Made by a program: the position numbers and the translations under genes
Shown: positions 26,250 to 35,900 of the stretch, one piece after another
Position numbering within the stretch: position 1 is the stretch's first letter
How the letters are laid out: the number at the start of each line of letters is the position of its first letter
Assembly: GCA_965371805.1 (NCBI GenBank)
Contig: CBDUZW010000015.1
Coordinates: 1-64,000, forward strand
Length of the DNA: 64,000 nt
From: JAOZTV01 sp965371805
GTDB lineage: Bacteria > Acidobacteriota > Aminicenantia > UBA2199
Direction: 5' to 3'
The notes under the pieces: generated by a model
Seen by the model: only the letters and a program-made list of their open reading frames with translations
Database searches by the model: none
Told to the model about the DNA's origin: nothing

Positions 26250-27011
26250 ATGCATATTTTTAATCAGATAAAGACAATCTTTTCTTTTTTTTTAACTACC
26301 ACACTAAAATCACGACGGACAAAAACCTTCTTTTTCATATCTTTGATTCCGTCAATTATTATTATTATAGTAAATATAGCTGGAAAAGGAGATATAAATC
26401 CTGAATTTAATAATCTGTTTCAAAAAATTGGAATAATCTTTTTCTTTGGATTCTTCATACAAATCCTTGCATTGTTTTATGGAACATCAATTATAAATGA
26501 TGAGGTTAATGATAAAACACTTATTTATCTTACTACAAAGCCTATATCAAAAAGTTCCATTCTACTAGGTAAATACCTGGCTAATTTTGTTATATCACTT
26601 TTAATCATGGTAATCGGTTTAGCAATATCATATATTGCAGCATTGAAGGGACATACATTTGATCCCTTTGAGATACTGGCAACCTTTGGAATAGCAGCCA
26701 TAACCATTCTCTTATATATGGCATTATTTACATTATTCGGAACAACACTAAAAAGACCTATAATGATCGGACTTATGTATATTTTCGGATGGGAATTAAT
26801 TCTTACCCCCCTTATTGGAGGCACTCTTCAAAAATTTTCATTTGCTTTTTATTTAAATAAGTTATTACCTGGAAATATATTTGAATATAAGTCATACCCT
26901 TCTTCTGTATCTCTTTCTCTTATAGTCCTCTTTATTTCATCAATTATTTTTATGGCTATTTCTATATTTGCTTTTAAAAAAAAAGAATATAACATGTCGG
27001 ATGCCTCTTGA
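26250..27011 (+). CDS. ABC-2 type transporter permease (second)
   Basis: A 253-residue membrane protein with six predicted helices, from 'TFFFISLIPSIIIIIVNI' near residue 28 to 'IVLFISSIIFMAISIFAF' at the end. The segment 'INDEVNDKTLIYLTTKPISKSSILLGKYLAN' (read in parts) is the ABC-2 permease signature. Together with the preceding ATPase it gives a second transporter half-set in the same operon, so the four genes may assemble one heteromeric exporter or two related ones. The stop codon region overlaps the tRNA promoter. Confidence 0.87.
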   Translation: MHIFNQIKTIFSFFLTTTLKSRRTKTFFFISLIPSIIIIIVNIAGKGDINPEFNNLFQKIGIIFFFGFFIQILALFYGTSIINDEVNDKTLIYLTTKPISKSSILLGKYLANFVISLLIMVIGLAISYIAALKGHTFDPFEILATFGIAAITILLYMALFTLFGTTLKRPIMIGLMYIFGWELILTPLIGGTLQKFSFAFYLNKLLPGNIFEYKSYPSSVSLSLIVLFISSIIFMAISIFAFKKKEYNMSDAS

Positions 27012-27036
27012 CAAAACCCTGATTTTTTTATATCCT
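27008..27036 (+). promoter_or_regulatory. Promoter of the tRNA-Gly/tRNA-Cys unit
   Basis: TTGACA (27008-27013) overlaps the permease stop codon. After a 17-bp spacer comes TATCCT (27031-27036), which places the start a few bases before the tRNA-Gly gene. Confidence 0.55.
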
Positions 27037-27048
27037 ATGTTTTTTCAA

Positions 27049-27123
27049 GCGGGAATAGCTCAATGGTAGAGCACGACCTTGCCAAGGTCGATGTCGCGGG
27101 TTCAAGTCCCGTTTCCCGCTCCA
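27049..27123 (+). tRNA. tRNA-Gly (anticodon GCC)
   Basis: A full cloverleaf can be drawn: acceptor GCGGGAA/TTCCCGC, D stem GCTC/GAGC, anticodon stem CGACC/GGTCG with loop TTGCCAA (anticodon GCC), and T stem GCGGG/CCCGT (one G-T pair) with loop TTCAAGT. The discriminator is T and an encoded CCA follows (27121-27123). Confidence 0.97.
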
Positions 27124-27132
27124 TAAAACTTC

Positions 27133-27204
<72 letters not shown>

Positions 27205-27285
27205 TTTTTCACTCTCAAATAAAATCATTCAAGTTATTTTTATTATTTCCGATATAATAACCATATAGAAACAAAGGGGAGAGGT

Positions 27286-27927
27286 ATGGGAGTAAATCTT
27301 AGTATTTTTTTTCAAGGACTTCAAAGTTCTCAGAATATTATCAATAGAAGTGGACATAATGTCGCCAATGTTAATACAAAAGGCTTTAAGGCAACCAACT
27401 CATTAACTGGATCAACAAACTTTTCAGTTTCAAGTTTTCAATTTTCAGGTCAAAATCTGGATCTTGGCATTGAGGGTGACGGTTTTTTTAGAGTAAAAGA
27501 TCAAAATGGAGGATCTCTTTATTCTCGCAAAGGAGATTTTTCGCTAAACTCTGAAGGAGAGATAGTTGATTCTAAGGGATATAAACTTGATGTTGATTTT
27601 AAACTAGATGCCAATCAACCTTTTGCAATTAATAAGGATGGTTCAGTTTATCAAGATGGCCAACAGCTTGGAAAAATTGATATTTATAGTTTTAATGGGA
27701 AACAGGAGCTCTTAAAAACCTCCGGAGGTTATTTCTCTCCACTCAGAGAAGATCCGGGAATTGCAAGCGGCTCCCTGATTGCGTCAGGTGTTCGGGAGGG
27801 GTCAAATACTGATATAGCTGAAGAGATGGTAGCACAGATCCTCGGTTCAGTTTCCTACGAGGCAAATATCAAGGGCATGAAGGTTATGGATGAGATCCTA
27901 GGGGAGACACTGGATATAAAAGGTTGA
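27286..27927 (+). CDS. Flagellar basal-body rod/hook family protein (FlgE/F/G-like)
   Basis: A 213-residue protein of the flagellar rod/hook family. The N-terminal rod motif is 'SGHNVANVNTKGFKATN', a central 'LDLGIEGDGFFRV' matches the FlgF/FlgG/FlgE core, and the C-terminal rod motif is 'SNTDIAEEMVAQILGSVSYEAN'. It is shorter than typical FlgF or FlgG (about 245-265 aa), mainly through a reduced middle region. I cannot tell which rod or hook protein it is. A strong GGGGAGAGG precedes the ATG. No other rod or hook gene is in the window, so the main flagellar clusters must be elsewhere. It is convergent with the propeller kinase gene. Confidence 0.85.
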   Translation: MGVNLSIFFQGLQSSQNIINRSGHNVANVNTKGFKATNSLTGSTNFSVSSFQFSGQNLDLGIEGDGFFRVKDQNGGSLYSRKGDFSLNSEGEIVDSKGYKLDVDFKLDANQPFAINKDGSVYQDGQQLGKIDIYSFNGKQELLKTSGGYFSPLREDPGIASGSLIASGVREGSNTDIAEEMVAQILGSVSYEANIKGMKVMDEILGETLDIKG

Positions 27928-27941
27928 GGCATTCAGAAGTA

Positions 27942-30900
27942 TCAGAAAGTTTCTAAAATCTTAAGAATTGTATTTGGAGTTGGTCTTGATTCAGGTGACT
28001 TTGACAGCATAGACATGATCATATCGTTTATTTGTTCAGGTATTCTCCAATTAAATTTTATTGGATCTATGGGTTCAACCTTAAGTATTTGATTTATAAT
28101 ATCAATTGATGTTTCTGCCAGAAAAGGTTTCTCACCGGTTAACATCTCATAAAAGATAACCCCAAGTGAATAGATATCACTGGCCTCAGTTGCAAGCCCT
28201 GAAATTTGTTCCGGAGATATATAGTTGATCGTCCCCATAATAATACCCGATTCGGTTAATTGGGTCAGGCTTCTGGTTTTTGCAAGTCCGAAATCAAGTA
28301 TTTTAACCACATCGCCACTACCATTTTCATTGACCAGCATTATATTCTCAGGCTTCAGATCTCTATGAATCACATCAGATTGATGAATGACGACAATTGC
28401 TGATATCAGCTGGCCGGCAATTTTCAGAAAATCGATTAGCGAAACCTTTTGATCCTTCTTGATCTTTTCTGAAAGCAACTCTCCTTTCAGATACTCCATT
28501 ACCAGAAATAACTGCTTATGGCGTTCCCCCCTTTCAATTACATTTACAATGTTTTTATGGTTCAGTTTATCAATAATAGCTGCTTCATTCATAAAGCGCT
28601 TTCTCTGCTCCTGATTTTGGATATACTCTTCTCTTATCAGTTTTATAGCAACAAATCTTTTTTTATCCAATAAACTCACCGATTTATATACGATTCCCAT
28701 ACCACCGGATGCGATCTTATCAAGAATTTTATAATGAGCGATATAATGGTTGTGTTTCCAGAAGGCAATCAGTTTTAGATGTTTTTTTAAAATCATTACC
28801 AATAAGTATGACAAGCAGATTATTATCACTGCGGATAGAATTGTAAACCACCAGGTTTTCCAGAATGGCGGCGTAATGATCAGTTTTAATTCAAATCCTT
28901 CATTGTTCCAGACGCCATCATTATTGGAACCCCTCACCTTTAACATATAACTCCCGGGGTCCAGGTTTGTAAATGTTATATCACGCCGGGTTCCTAAATC
29001 TATCCACTGATTGTCAAGCCCCTCCAGGAAATAGGAATACTGATTTTTAGAGGGGTTCGAATAGTTCAAAGCTGAAAATTCAAATGATATTGTTGACTCT
29101 TTATAATCCAATTGCAGTAATTTTATTTCTGAAATATTTTTCTTAAGATCTATATCCTTATAGTATTTTTTAATCCCAACCAATTTTACAGGAGGAATAT
29201 ATGGATTATTCTTAATATCCTCTGCATAGAAAAAATTAAACCCTTTCTTCCCTCCAAAAAACATTTTACCCTCTTTACTCTTAAAGTTTGCCATTTGCCG
29301 ATAAACATTTGTTAACAATCCGTCATCAATTGAAAAATTTTTGACCTTTTCTTCTTTTGGACAGAACCTGGATATCCCTTTATCAGTGCTAAGCCATAAC
29401 TTGTTATTTCCATCTTCCAATATTCCATGAATAATATTGCTGGCAATACCGTTTTTTTTTGTATATCGGATAAATTGCTTCCCGGAAATTAACTTATTTA
29501 ATCCACCATCTGTCCCAACCCACAGGGTTCCGGATTCTGATTCCATTATACAGTTGACAAAATTATGACTTAAACTATTCTTATCTGAAATCTGATGTCG
29601 ATATGCTGTAAAAGAGTCTGTTTTTCTATTATAAAGGTTAAGTCCTCCGTTTCTTGTTCCGATCCATAAACGTCCCTTCCTATCCTCATATATTGATTTG
29701 ACACTACTATCAGCCAATCCATTATTACGACCCGGTAAACGAATAAACACTTTCTTCTCCCTTTCAAACCTATTTAATCCACCTCCCTGAGTTCCAATCC
29801 AAATGACACCAAGACTATCTTCATAGACAACATTTATATAATTATGACTTAAGCTGGAAGGTTCTTCTTTAGCATTCCTAAAGTGAACAAAGGTCTTTGG
29901 CCGAGGGTCATAACAAAAAACACCCTCATCAACCGTTCCAACCCACAATATTCCCTTGTGATCTTCATAGATCGAGGATACCGAACCAAATATATCTTCT
30001 GTCTTAATCAATTTATTGTCTATTGGAAGAATTTCTTCTCCCTTTTGAACATACTTTAAAATCCCTTTATTGGTACCCACCCAAATAGTACCGGAGTTCT
30101 CTCTAGAGAATGCAGCTGTCAAGTAAGTATCACTCTTTGGAAAGAGTATTGCCGAAGAAAACTTTCCCTTTTCCGGATCTATTTTTTGAACTCCCGCCCC
30201 AACAGTTCCAATCCAGATTATCCCTGATCGATCCTCAAAGACGGATCTTATCCGATTACTCTTTATACTTTCAGGAAAATTAAAGTCCACTTGATAATGA
30301 GTCCTCTTTTTCCCTTCAATTTTAAAGAGTCCGCCCCCTCTTGATCCAACCCAGATTTTTTTGTCACTTGCCTTTAGAACTGTCCAGACTCTTTTTATGT
30401 TAGGAAAAAGCCTTTTCATATGGATTTTTTTGTTTTTTGTATCCAGAAGATATAAGCCACCACTCTCTTTGTCAAGACTATCGATGCCAACCCAGAAAGT
30501 ACCCGGTTGAGATTCAACCAACATACGTATTTGAGTCGGGGGGGTGCTTGTATCTGAATTTAGCAGATATTTATTTGAGTCGAAGTCATTCTTAATCAGA
30601 TTGAATTCATATACACCAACCTTTGTACCAATTAGTAGAGATTCAGATTTATCCTCAATAATATCACGAATGACATTACAAGATAGGTCTTCCTTTCCCG
30701 ACTTATTCCAATAGACCTTGAACTGATTTGTCCGTTTATCAAATTTATTTAATCCATTGGATGTACCGATCCACATTTTATTTGAACTGTCTTCATATAT
30801 TTTCAAAATCCAATTATTTGAAATACTATTTGGATCATCCGAATTATGCCTGAAACAGGTAAAATCATCGGTTTTCATATTATACCGACACAATCCACCG

Positions 30901-31202
30901 CCATCAGTTCCCACCCACAAAACACCCTGACTATCCACAAAGAGGGTAAGAATATAATTATGACTCAAGCTTTTCTGATCATCCAGATCATTATAATATA
31001 CCTTCATATTATATCCATCAAACCGATTCAAACCATTCATTGTTCCAAACCACAAAAATCCTTCATGATCCTGAACAATGGAATTAACTGTGGACTGAGA
31101 CAAGCCCTCTTTAACTGAGAGTTGATCAAATCTCGTGTTCTTATCTGACAGCAATGAGATAGAAATAAAGATAAAAAAAACAAGAGACAATCTTAGCTTC
31201 AT
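27942..31202 (-). CDS. Double two-component-type propeller fused to Ser/Thr protein kinase
   Basis: A membrane-spanning sensor kinase (about 1086 aa). A signal peptide ('LRLSLVFFIFISISLLS') precedes 14 Reg_prop-type blade motifs (for example 'LWVGTDGGGLCRY', 'MWIGTSNGLNKF', 'LWIGTRNGGLNLY', 'MFFGGKKGFNFF'), enough for two seven-bladed propellers. A Y_Y_Y domain follows (about 700-760), then one membrane helix (near 780-800). The C-terminal ~260 residues are a Ser/Thr kinase: G-loop 'IASGGMGIVY', Lys in 'FVAIKLI', catalytic 'HRDLKPEN', 'LDFGLAK' and 'GTINYISPEQ'. ATG 31202 is preferred because a promoter lies between it and the longer ORF start at 31274. The layout mirrors hybrid two-component sensors of Bacteroides, but with a Ser/Thr kinase output. 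Confidence 0.92.
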   Translation of the reverse strand: MKLRLSLVFFIFISISLLSDKNTRFDQLSVKEGLSQSTVNSIVQDHEGFLWFGTMNGLNRFDGYNMKVYYNDLDDQKSLSHNYILTLFVDSQGVLWVGTDGGGLCRYNMKTDDFTCFRHNSDDPNSISNNWILKIYEDSSNKMWIGTSNGLNKFDKRTNQFKVYWNKSGKEDLSCNVIRDIIEDKSESLLIGTKVGVYEFNLIKNDFDSNKYLLNSDTSTPPTQIRMLVESQPGTFWVGIDSLDKESGGLYLLDTKNKKIHMKRLFPNIKRVWTVLKASDKKIWVGSRGGGLFKIEGKKRTHYQVDFNFPESIKSNRIRSVFEDRSGIIWIGTVGAGVQKIDPEKGKFSSAILFPKSDTYLTAAFSRENSGTIWVGTNKGILKYVQKGEEILPIDNKLIKTEDIFGSVSSIYEDHKGILWVGTVDEGVFCYDPRPKTFVHFRNAKEEPSSLSHNYINVVYEDSLGVIWIGTQGGGLNRFEREKKVFIRLPGRNNGLADSSVKSIYEDRKGRLWIGTRNGGLNLYNRKTDSFTAYRHQISDKNSLSHNFVNCIMESESGTLWVGTDGGLNKLISGKQFIRYTKKNGIASNIIHGILEDGNNKLWLSTDKGISRFCPKEEKVKNFSIDDGLLTNVYRQMANFKSKEGKMFFGGKKGFNFFYAEDIKNNPYIPPVKLVGIKKYYKDIDLKKNISEIKLLQLDYKESTISFEFSALNYSNPSKNQYSYFLEGLDNQWIDLGTRRDITFTNLDPGSYMLKVRGSNNDGVWNNEGFELKLIITPPFWKTWWFTILSAVIIICLSYLLVMILKKHLKLIAFWKHNHYIAHYKILDKIASGGMGIVYKSVSLLDKKRFVAIKLIREEYIQNQEQRKRFMNEAAIIDKLNHKNIVNVIERGERHKQLFLVMEYLKGELLSEKIKKDQKVSLIDFLKIAGQLISAIVVIHQSDVIHRDLKPENIMLVNENGSGDVVKILDFGLAKTRSLTQLTESGIIMGTINYISPEQISGLATEASDIYSLGVIFYEMLTGEKPFLAETSIDIINQILKVEPIDPIKFNWRIPEQINDMIMSMLSKSPESRPTPNTILKILETF

Positions 31203-31244
31203 CTGTAATCCGGATTCATATTTAAGGTTTTCATTATATAAAAT

Positions 31245-31274
31245 ATTATAACCTGTTTTTAGTGATTTTCGCAA
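31245..31274 (-). promoter_or_regulatory. Promoter of the propeller kinase gene
   Basis: On the minus strand TTGCGA (31274-31269) and TATAAT (31250-31245) are 18 bp apart, giving a leader of about 36 bases before ATG 31202. Confidence 0.55.
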
Positions 31275-31282
31275 TAAATTAA

Positions 31283-31311
31283 TTGAAAAATGGGTGAAAT
31301 TTGAGTATGAT
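31283..31311 (+). promoter_or_regulatory. Promoter of the sigma-54 activator gene
   Basis: TTGAAA (31283-31288), 17-bp spacer, TATGAT (31306-31311). The start codon is 26 bp downstream, with GGAGG in between. It is back to back with the kinase promoter. Confidence 0.55.
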
Positions 31312-31336
31312 ATAGAATATTCTTTTCGGAGGCGAA

Positions 31337-32746
31337 ATGATTGACCCTATTAAAAAAAAAATCTGGGAGCTTATTAAAGAAAAAAAAGTCTCACTTGCTA
31401 TGATATATGATATTGATGGTGAAATAATCTGGTCAATCGGTAGAGATATAATCAGTCTAAATGTGTTTGAAGGAGACGGCTTCTGTAAAAGCTATATTCA
31501 GGAAAGTTTGAGAATTAAGGATCGAATATTTAAAGAGAACGGTATTGTTTCCTCGACAAGTGACGGCCTTTCAACCTCGGCTAAAAACTTGCTGATTAGA
31601 AATATCGTCATCCAGCCATTGAATAATAAATATTTTTTATACATTGACAGCGGTATAAAGACCTCTTTTAGTAAAATAGAACTTGAACTTTTTAAACTGC
31701 TGGGCAACCTCCTCAAGGATTCAATACAGGCTGTCAGAATTAAGGGAAATGGATTTGGGGGTATTACCGGAAACTCTGTCCATATGAAAACAATCAAAGA
31801 GAAGGTAGTAAAGTATTCAATGGTTGACTCTCCAATCCTCTTAACCGGAGCAACCGGAACCGGAAAAAACCATCTGGCTGAATTAATTCATAATTATTCA
31901 GGCAGAAAGGGAAAGTTTAAGGTCATTAATGTTCCAGGAATACCGGAGACCCTCTTTGAAAGCGAAATGTTTGGACATAAAAAAGGGGCTTTCACCGATG
32001 CCCGCTCAGATAAAAAAGGCCTGATTGAAGAGGCAGAGGGGGGTACGCTGCTGATTGATGAAATCACAGAGATTCCCATCTCCATACAGGCCAAATTACT
32101 CCGGTTCATTGAACAGAAGAAGTACTCTATGCTGGGGGAAACGACTGAAAGAGAAGCAGATGTCAGAATCATCACTTCCACAAATAGAGAGATTGAAAGG
32201 GAAATTAAAGAGAAAAATTTCAGAGAAGATCTTTTCTACCGTCTGAACACTCTGGAAATAAAATTACCGCTTCTGAGGGACCGAAAAGAGGATATTAAGG
32301 AATTGGTTTTGCAAAAGATAAATTTTCTTTCCGGTAAAAAGACCGGACCGGGATTTTGGGAAGCTTTGCAAACCTATGACTGGCCGGGAAATATCAGGGA
32401 ACTTTTTGGATTTATTCAACGGATCGGAATCGAGTGTGAGAGCCCGATTAGCGGGAAGGTCATTATTGACTATATCTCAAATTATAAAAACCGGCTGTTT
32501 CTTCAAACTGAGAAATGCATGATAAATGATATCTGGCATAAAATTAAAAACGGTGGCAGTTTCTGGAACCTGGTTAAAGACCCCTTTCTTGAGAGGGACC
32601 TTAATAGACGAGAGGTCATGGAAATCATCAATAAGGGAATGGTGGAAGCCAAACATAAATACGTCAACCTTGTAAAAGTTTTTAATCTAAAAGAAAATGA
32701 ATATAAAAAGATGATGAATTTTTTAAAAAAAAACAAATTACAATAA
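31337..32746 (+). CDS. Sigma-54-dependent transcriptional activator with GAF-like N-terminal domain
   Basis: A 469-residue enhancer-binding protein. Residues 1-135 look like a GAF-type sensory domain without a receiver Asp. The AAA+ core has Walker A 'GATGTGKN' (171-178), the sigma-54 contact loop as GAFTDA (217-222) instead of GAFTGA, Walker B 'LLIDE' (239-242 region) and arginine-finger region 'FREDLFYRLN'. The C-terminal segment ('DLNRREVMEIINKGMVEA...NLKENEYKKMMNFLKKN') is a helical domain seen in some activators in place of a classic Fis helix-turn-helix. GGAGG supports the start. It is divergent from the propeller kinase and directly upstream of a -24/-12 promoter, so phospho-signalling from that kinase to this activator is an attractive inference. 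Confidence 0.88.
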   Translation: MIDPIKKKIWELIKEKKVSLAMIYDIDGEIIWSIGRDIISLNVFEGDGFCKSYIQESLRIKDRIFKENGIVSSTSDGLSTSAKNLLIRNIVIQPLNNKYFLYIDSGIKTSFSKIELELFKLLGNLLKDSIQAVRIKGNGFGGITGNSVHMKTIKEKVVKYSMVDSPILLTGATGTGKNHLAELIHNYSGRKGKFKVINVPGIPETLFESEMFGHKKGAFTDARSDKKGLIEEAEGGTLLIDEITEIPISIQAKLLRFIEQKKYSMLGETTEREADVRIITSTNREIEREIKEKNFREDLFYRLNTLEIKLPLLRDRKEDIKELVLQKINFLSGKKTGPGFWEALQTYDWPGNIRELFGFIQRIGIECESPISGKVIIDYISNYKNRLFLQTEKCMINDIWHKIKNGGSFWNLVKDPFLERDLNRREVMEIINKGMVEAKHKYVNLVKVFNLKENEYKKMMNFLKKNKLQ

Positions 32747-32866
32747 AGTTCTCCTTATAGGAAGAACTTTTCTCCCTATTGGCAGAAGACGAAAGCCACG
32801 TATCAATCAGGCTTTTGAACTCTTTTTTCAGATTAAAAACAGATATCTCCCTCAAAGGAGAACTTT
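32745..32866. promoter_or_regulatory. Paired inverted sites, probable upstream activating sequences
   Basis: AAAGTTCTCCTT (32745-32756) and its exact reverse complement AAGGAGAACTTT (32855-32866) are about 110 bp apart. The first is itself half of a dyad that ends AGAACTT at 32763-32769. They lie about 65-185 bp upstream of the -24 box, the normal range for sigma-54 activator sites. Confidence 0.5.
32746..32771 (+). terminator. Possible rho-independent terminator of the activator gene
   Basis: A 10-bp stem (AAGTTCT+CCT against AGG+AGAACTT, one bulged A, loop TAT) followed by TTTT starts at the stop codon. It could serve as a weak terminator, an activator site, or both. Confidence 0.4.
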
Positions 32867-32930
32867 CAGTAAAACCTAAAACTCATACACTCCAAAACCC
32901 CTATTATAAGAGGGTTCTGAGCAAATACAT

Positions 32931-32947
32931 TTGGCATTATTCTTGCT
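32931..32947 (+). promoter_or_regulatory. Sigma-54 (-24/-12) promoter for the LRR/FN3 surface protein
   Basis: TTGGCATTATTCTTGCT has GG and GC separated by exactly 10 bases, as required for RpoN promoters, about 36 bp upstream of the ATG. A short dyad (AACCC-N11-GGGTT, 32896-32916) lies just upstream. Confidence 0.72.
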
Positions 32948-32982
32948 TCTTATAATTTTACTTAGACATAGGAGATTTTTTC

Positions 32983-35900
32983 ATGAAAAGGATTTTTATT
33001 TTTTTATCTGCATTTATACTGTTTTTTAATTTATCCACATCTCTTTTTGGAGATATACCTGCCACCGAGAGAGCTGCTCTGATTGCACTCTATAACAGCA
33101 CCAATGGAGATGGATGGACCGATAATACCGGTTGGAAAACAGCCCCCCTGCATACAGATGGGTTTGCCATGCCCGGAACAGAAGGATCCTGGCATGGTAT
33201 TACAGTTGAAACAGACAGGGTAACATCTATAAATCAATTTAATAACAATCTGAATGGAACCACCCCTTCCAGCCTTGAAAACTTGACAAACCTCAGGGAA
33301 CTGAATCTATCCTATAGTGCAAATTTATCAGGAAATATCCCTCCAAGCCTTTCCAATCTGACAACTCTGGAAATCCTGAATTTTGATTTTGATCAATTAG
33401 ATGGAACCATTCCTACATCAATTGGAAACCTTATTAACCTAACAGATCTTCGCCTCACTGCTAATCAACTATCTGAAACCATTCCTACATCATTGGGAAA
33501 TCTGTCAAAACTTGAATATCTAGGTCTTGAAAGAAATGATTTAACCGGAACCATTCCCCCTTCACTTGGAAATCTGACTGCAATTAAATATCTCAAACTA
33601 AACGACAATGACTTAACCGGAACGATTCCTACTGAACTGGGTAATCTAGCAAATCTCCAATTCCTTTATCTTTCAGATAATAGGCTTAGCGGAAGTATCC
33701 CGGCTTCTCTAGGAAACCTGTCTAATCTCTGGATACTGGATTTGACAATAAATGATTTAACCGGCACCATCCCCACAGAACTGGGGGATTTAACAAAGCT
33801 GCAATACCTAAAACTGAAAGCAAACAGACTCAGTGGCACCATCCCCGCTTCACTGGGAAACCTGACAGACCTGAGAAATCTATCGTTAGGTTACAATAAA
33901 CTGACAGGAGAAATCCCGGTCAATCTCTCCAATTTGAATATATCGGCCTCAAGCCTTGAGATTGGATATAACGGATTGTATACTGACAACTCCACCTTAA
34001 TCAGCTTTTTAAATAACAAAGACCCTGACTGGTCTGACAGCCAGACAATTGCTCCAGATGGAATTACAGCCACTGTGGTCAGCAATACCGCAATTTACCT
34101 CTCCTGGCAGCCAATTGTATATACAGGAGATACCGGCGGTTACCGAATTTTTTACAGTATGACCCCCGGTGGCCCCTATACTTTTTTCTCTCAAACAGCA
34201 AACAAGAGCACAACTACAATTTCTGTAACTGGATTATCAGGAAATACAACCTATTATTTTCTTCTAAAAACACAGACAGACGCTCATGACCATGGATGGC
34301 CGCAGGATAGTACCATCATAAGCGATCCATCAGATGAGGTCAGCGCAAAAACCTTCATCGATAGCTTTACAATTTCAGGCAGAATAACAGTTAATGGAAA
34401 TCCACTTAAAAATGTTGTCATCAATATAAATAACGGATTTCCAGGCAAACCGGCAACTGATAATAATGGAGACTATATTGCCCCTGTCCCCTATAACTGG
34501 TCAGGCACCATCAGTCCGGAACTGAACGGATACATTTTCACTCCTGCCAATCGAAGCTATAGCGGTGTCACATCAAGCATCACAGATCAGAGCTTTACCG
34601 CAACCACAGCCCCAACCCTAACAACAGCAGCGATCTCAAATATAACAACAACAACAGCCAATAGCGGTGGAACCATTTCAGGATCTTCTATCACTGCGAG
34701 GGGAGTCTGCTGGAACACCTCAGCTTTTCCAACCACTGCAGGATCTCATACCTCAAATGGTGCCGGGTCCGGTAGTTTTATCAGCGCAATCACGGGTCTT
34801 GAGCCCTATACAACATACCATGTCCGTGCCTATGCAACCAATAGCAGCGGGACCGTTTATGGCAATGAACTCAGTTTTACAACAGCTGGATTAACACCCA
34901 CCGCCATCACCAGAAATGCTGTCAATATTGGATACAATTTTGCTACCCTGAATGGACGAATCAATGCAAATAGACAAAATACCAATGTCACATTTGAGTA
35001 TGGAACAACCAATTCATATGGCACCTCTATCTATTCAATACCAAATATCGTCAGCGGCAGCACCATAACTTCTGTTGAGAGAACACTAACTGATTTGACA
35101 TTAAACACAACCTATCATTACAGAGTCGTTGCTCAAAATAGTGCGGGCACCACATATGGGACCAACATGACCTTTACAACGGGGGCCGCAGCACCCATTG
35201 CAATCACCCAGGTGGCCAGTGCCGTTGGAACCAACCAAGCTACCCTGAACGGTAGGGTCAATGCAAATAACCAGAGCACCAATATTTCCTTTGAATATGG
35301 ATTAACCACTGCCTATGGCACCACTGCCGCTTCAACACCGTCAACAATTACTGGAGTGACAGATAGATCGGTGTTACTTAATCTAACCGGACTAAGCCTG
35401 AATACCACTTACCACTATAGGGTGATAGCTCAAAATGGAACCGGGACAACATATGGTTCAGGCATGATCTTTACAACCGGAGCCACAGTGCCCATAGCCA
35501 TCACAAATGCAGCCAGTGGAATTGGAACTACTGAGGCCATCTTAAATGGAAGTATCAATGCAAATAACCAGAGTACGAATGTTACTTTTGAATATGGCAC
35601 CACGACAGCATATGGGACCACCATTATTTCGATACCGAATATAGTTGCCGGCACTACAATAACACCTGTCAGTCGAACAATAAATGGATTAACATTGAAC
35701 ACAAGCTACCATTATAGAGTGGTCGGTCAAAATGGAACCGGCACAACAAATGGTGCTGACATGACATTTACAACAGGGGCAGCAGCTCCCATTGCAATAA
35801 CTGAGGTGGCCGGCAATGTTGGAACCACCAGTGCTATATTGAACGGTATCATAAATGCAAATAATCAGAATACAAATATTTCCTTTGAATATGGGACCAC

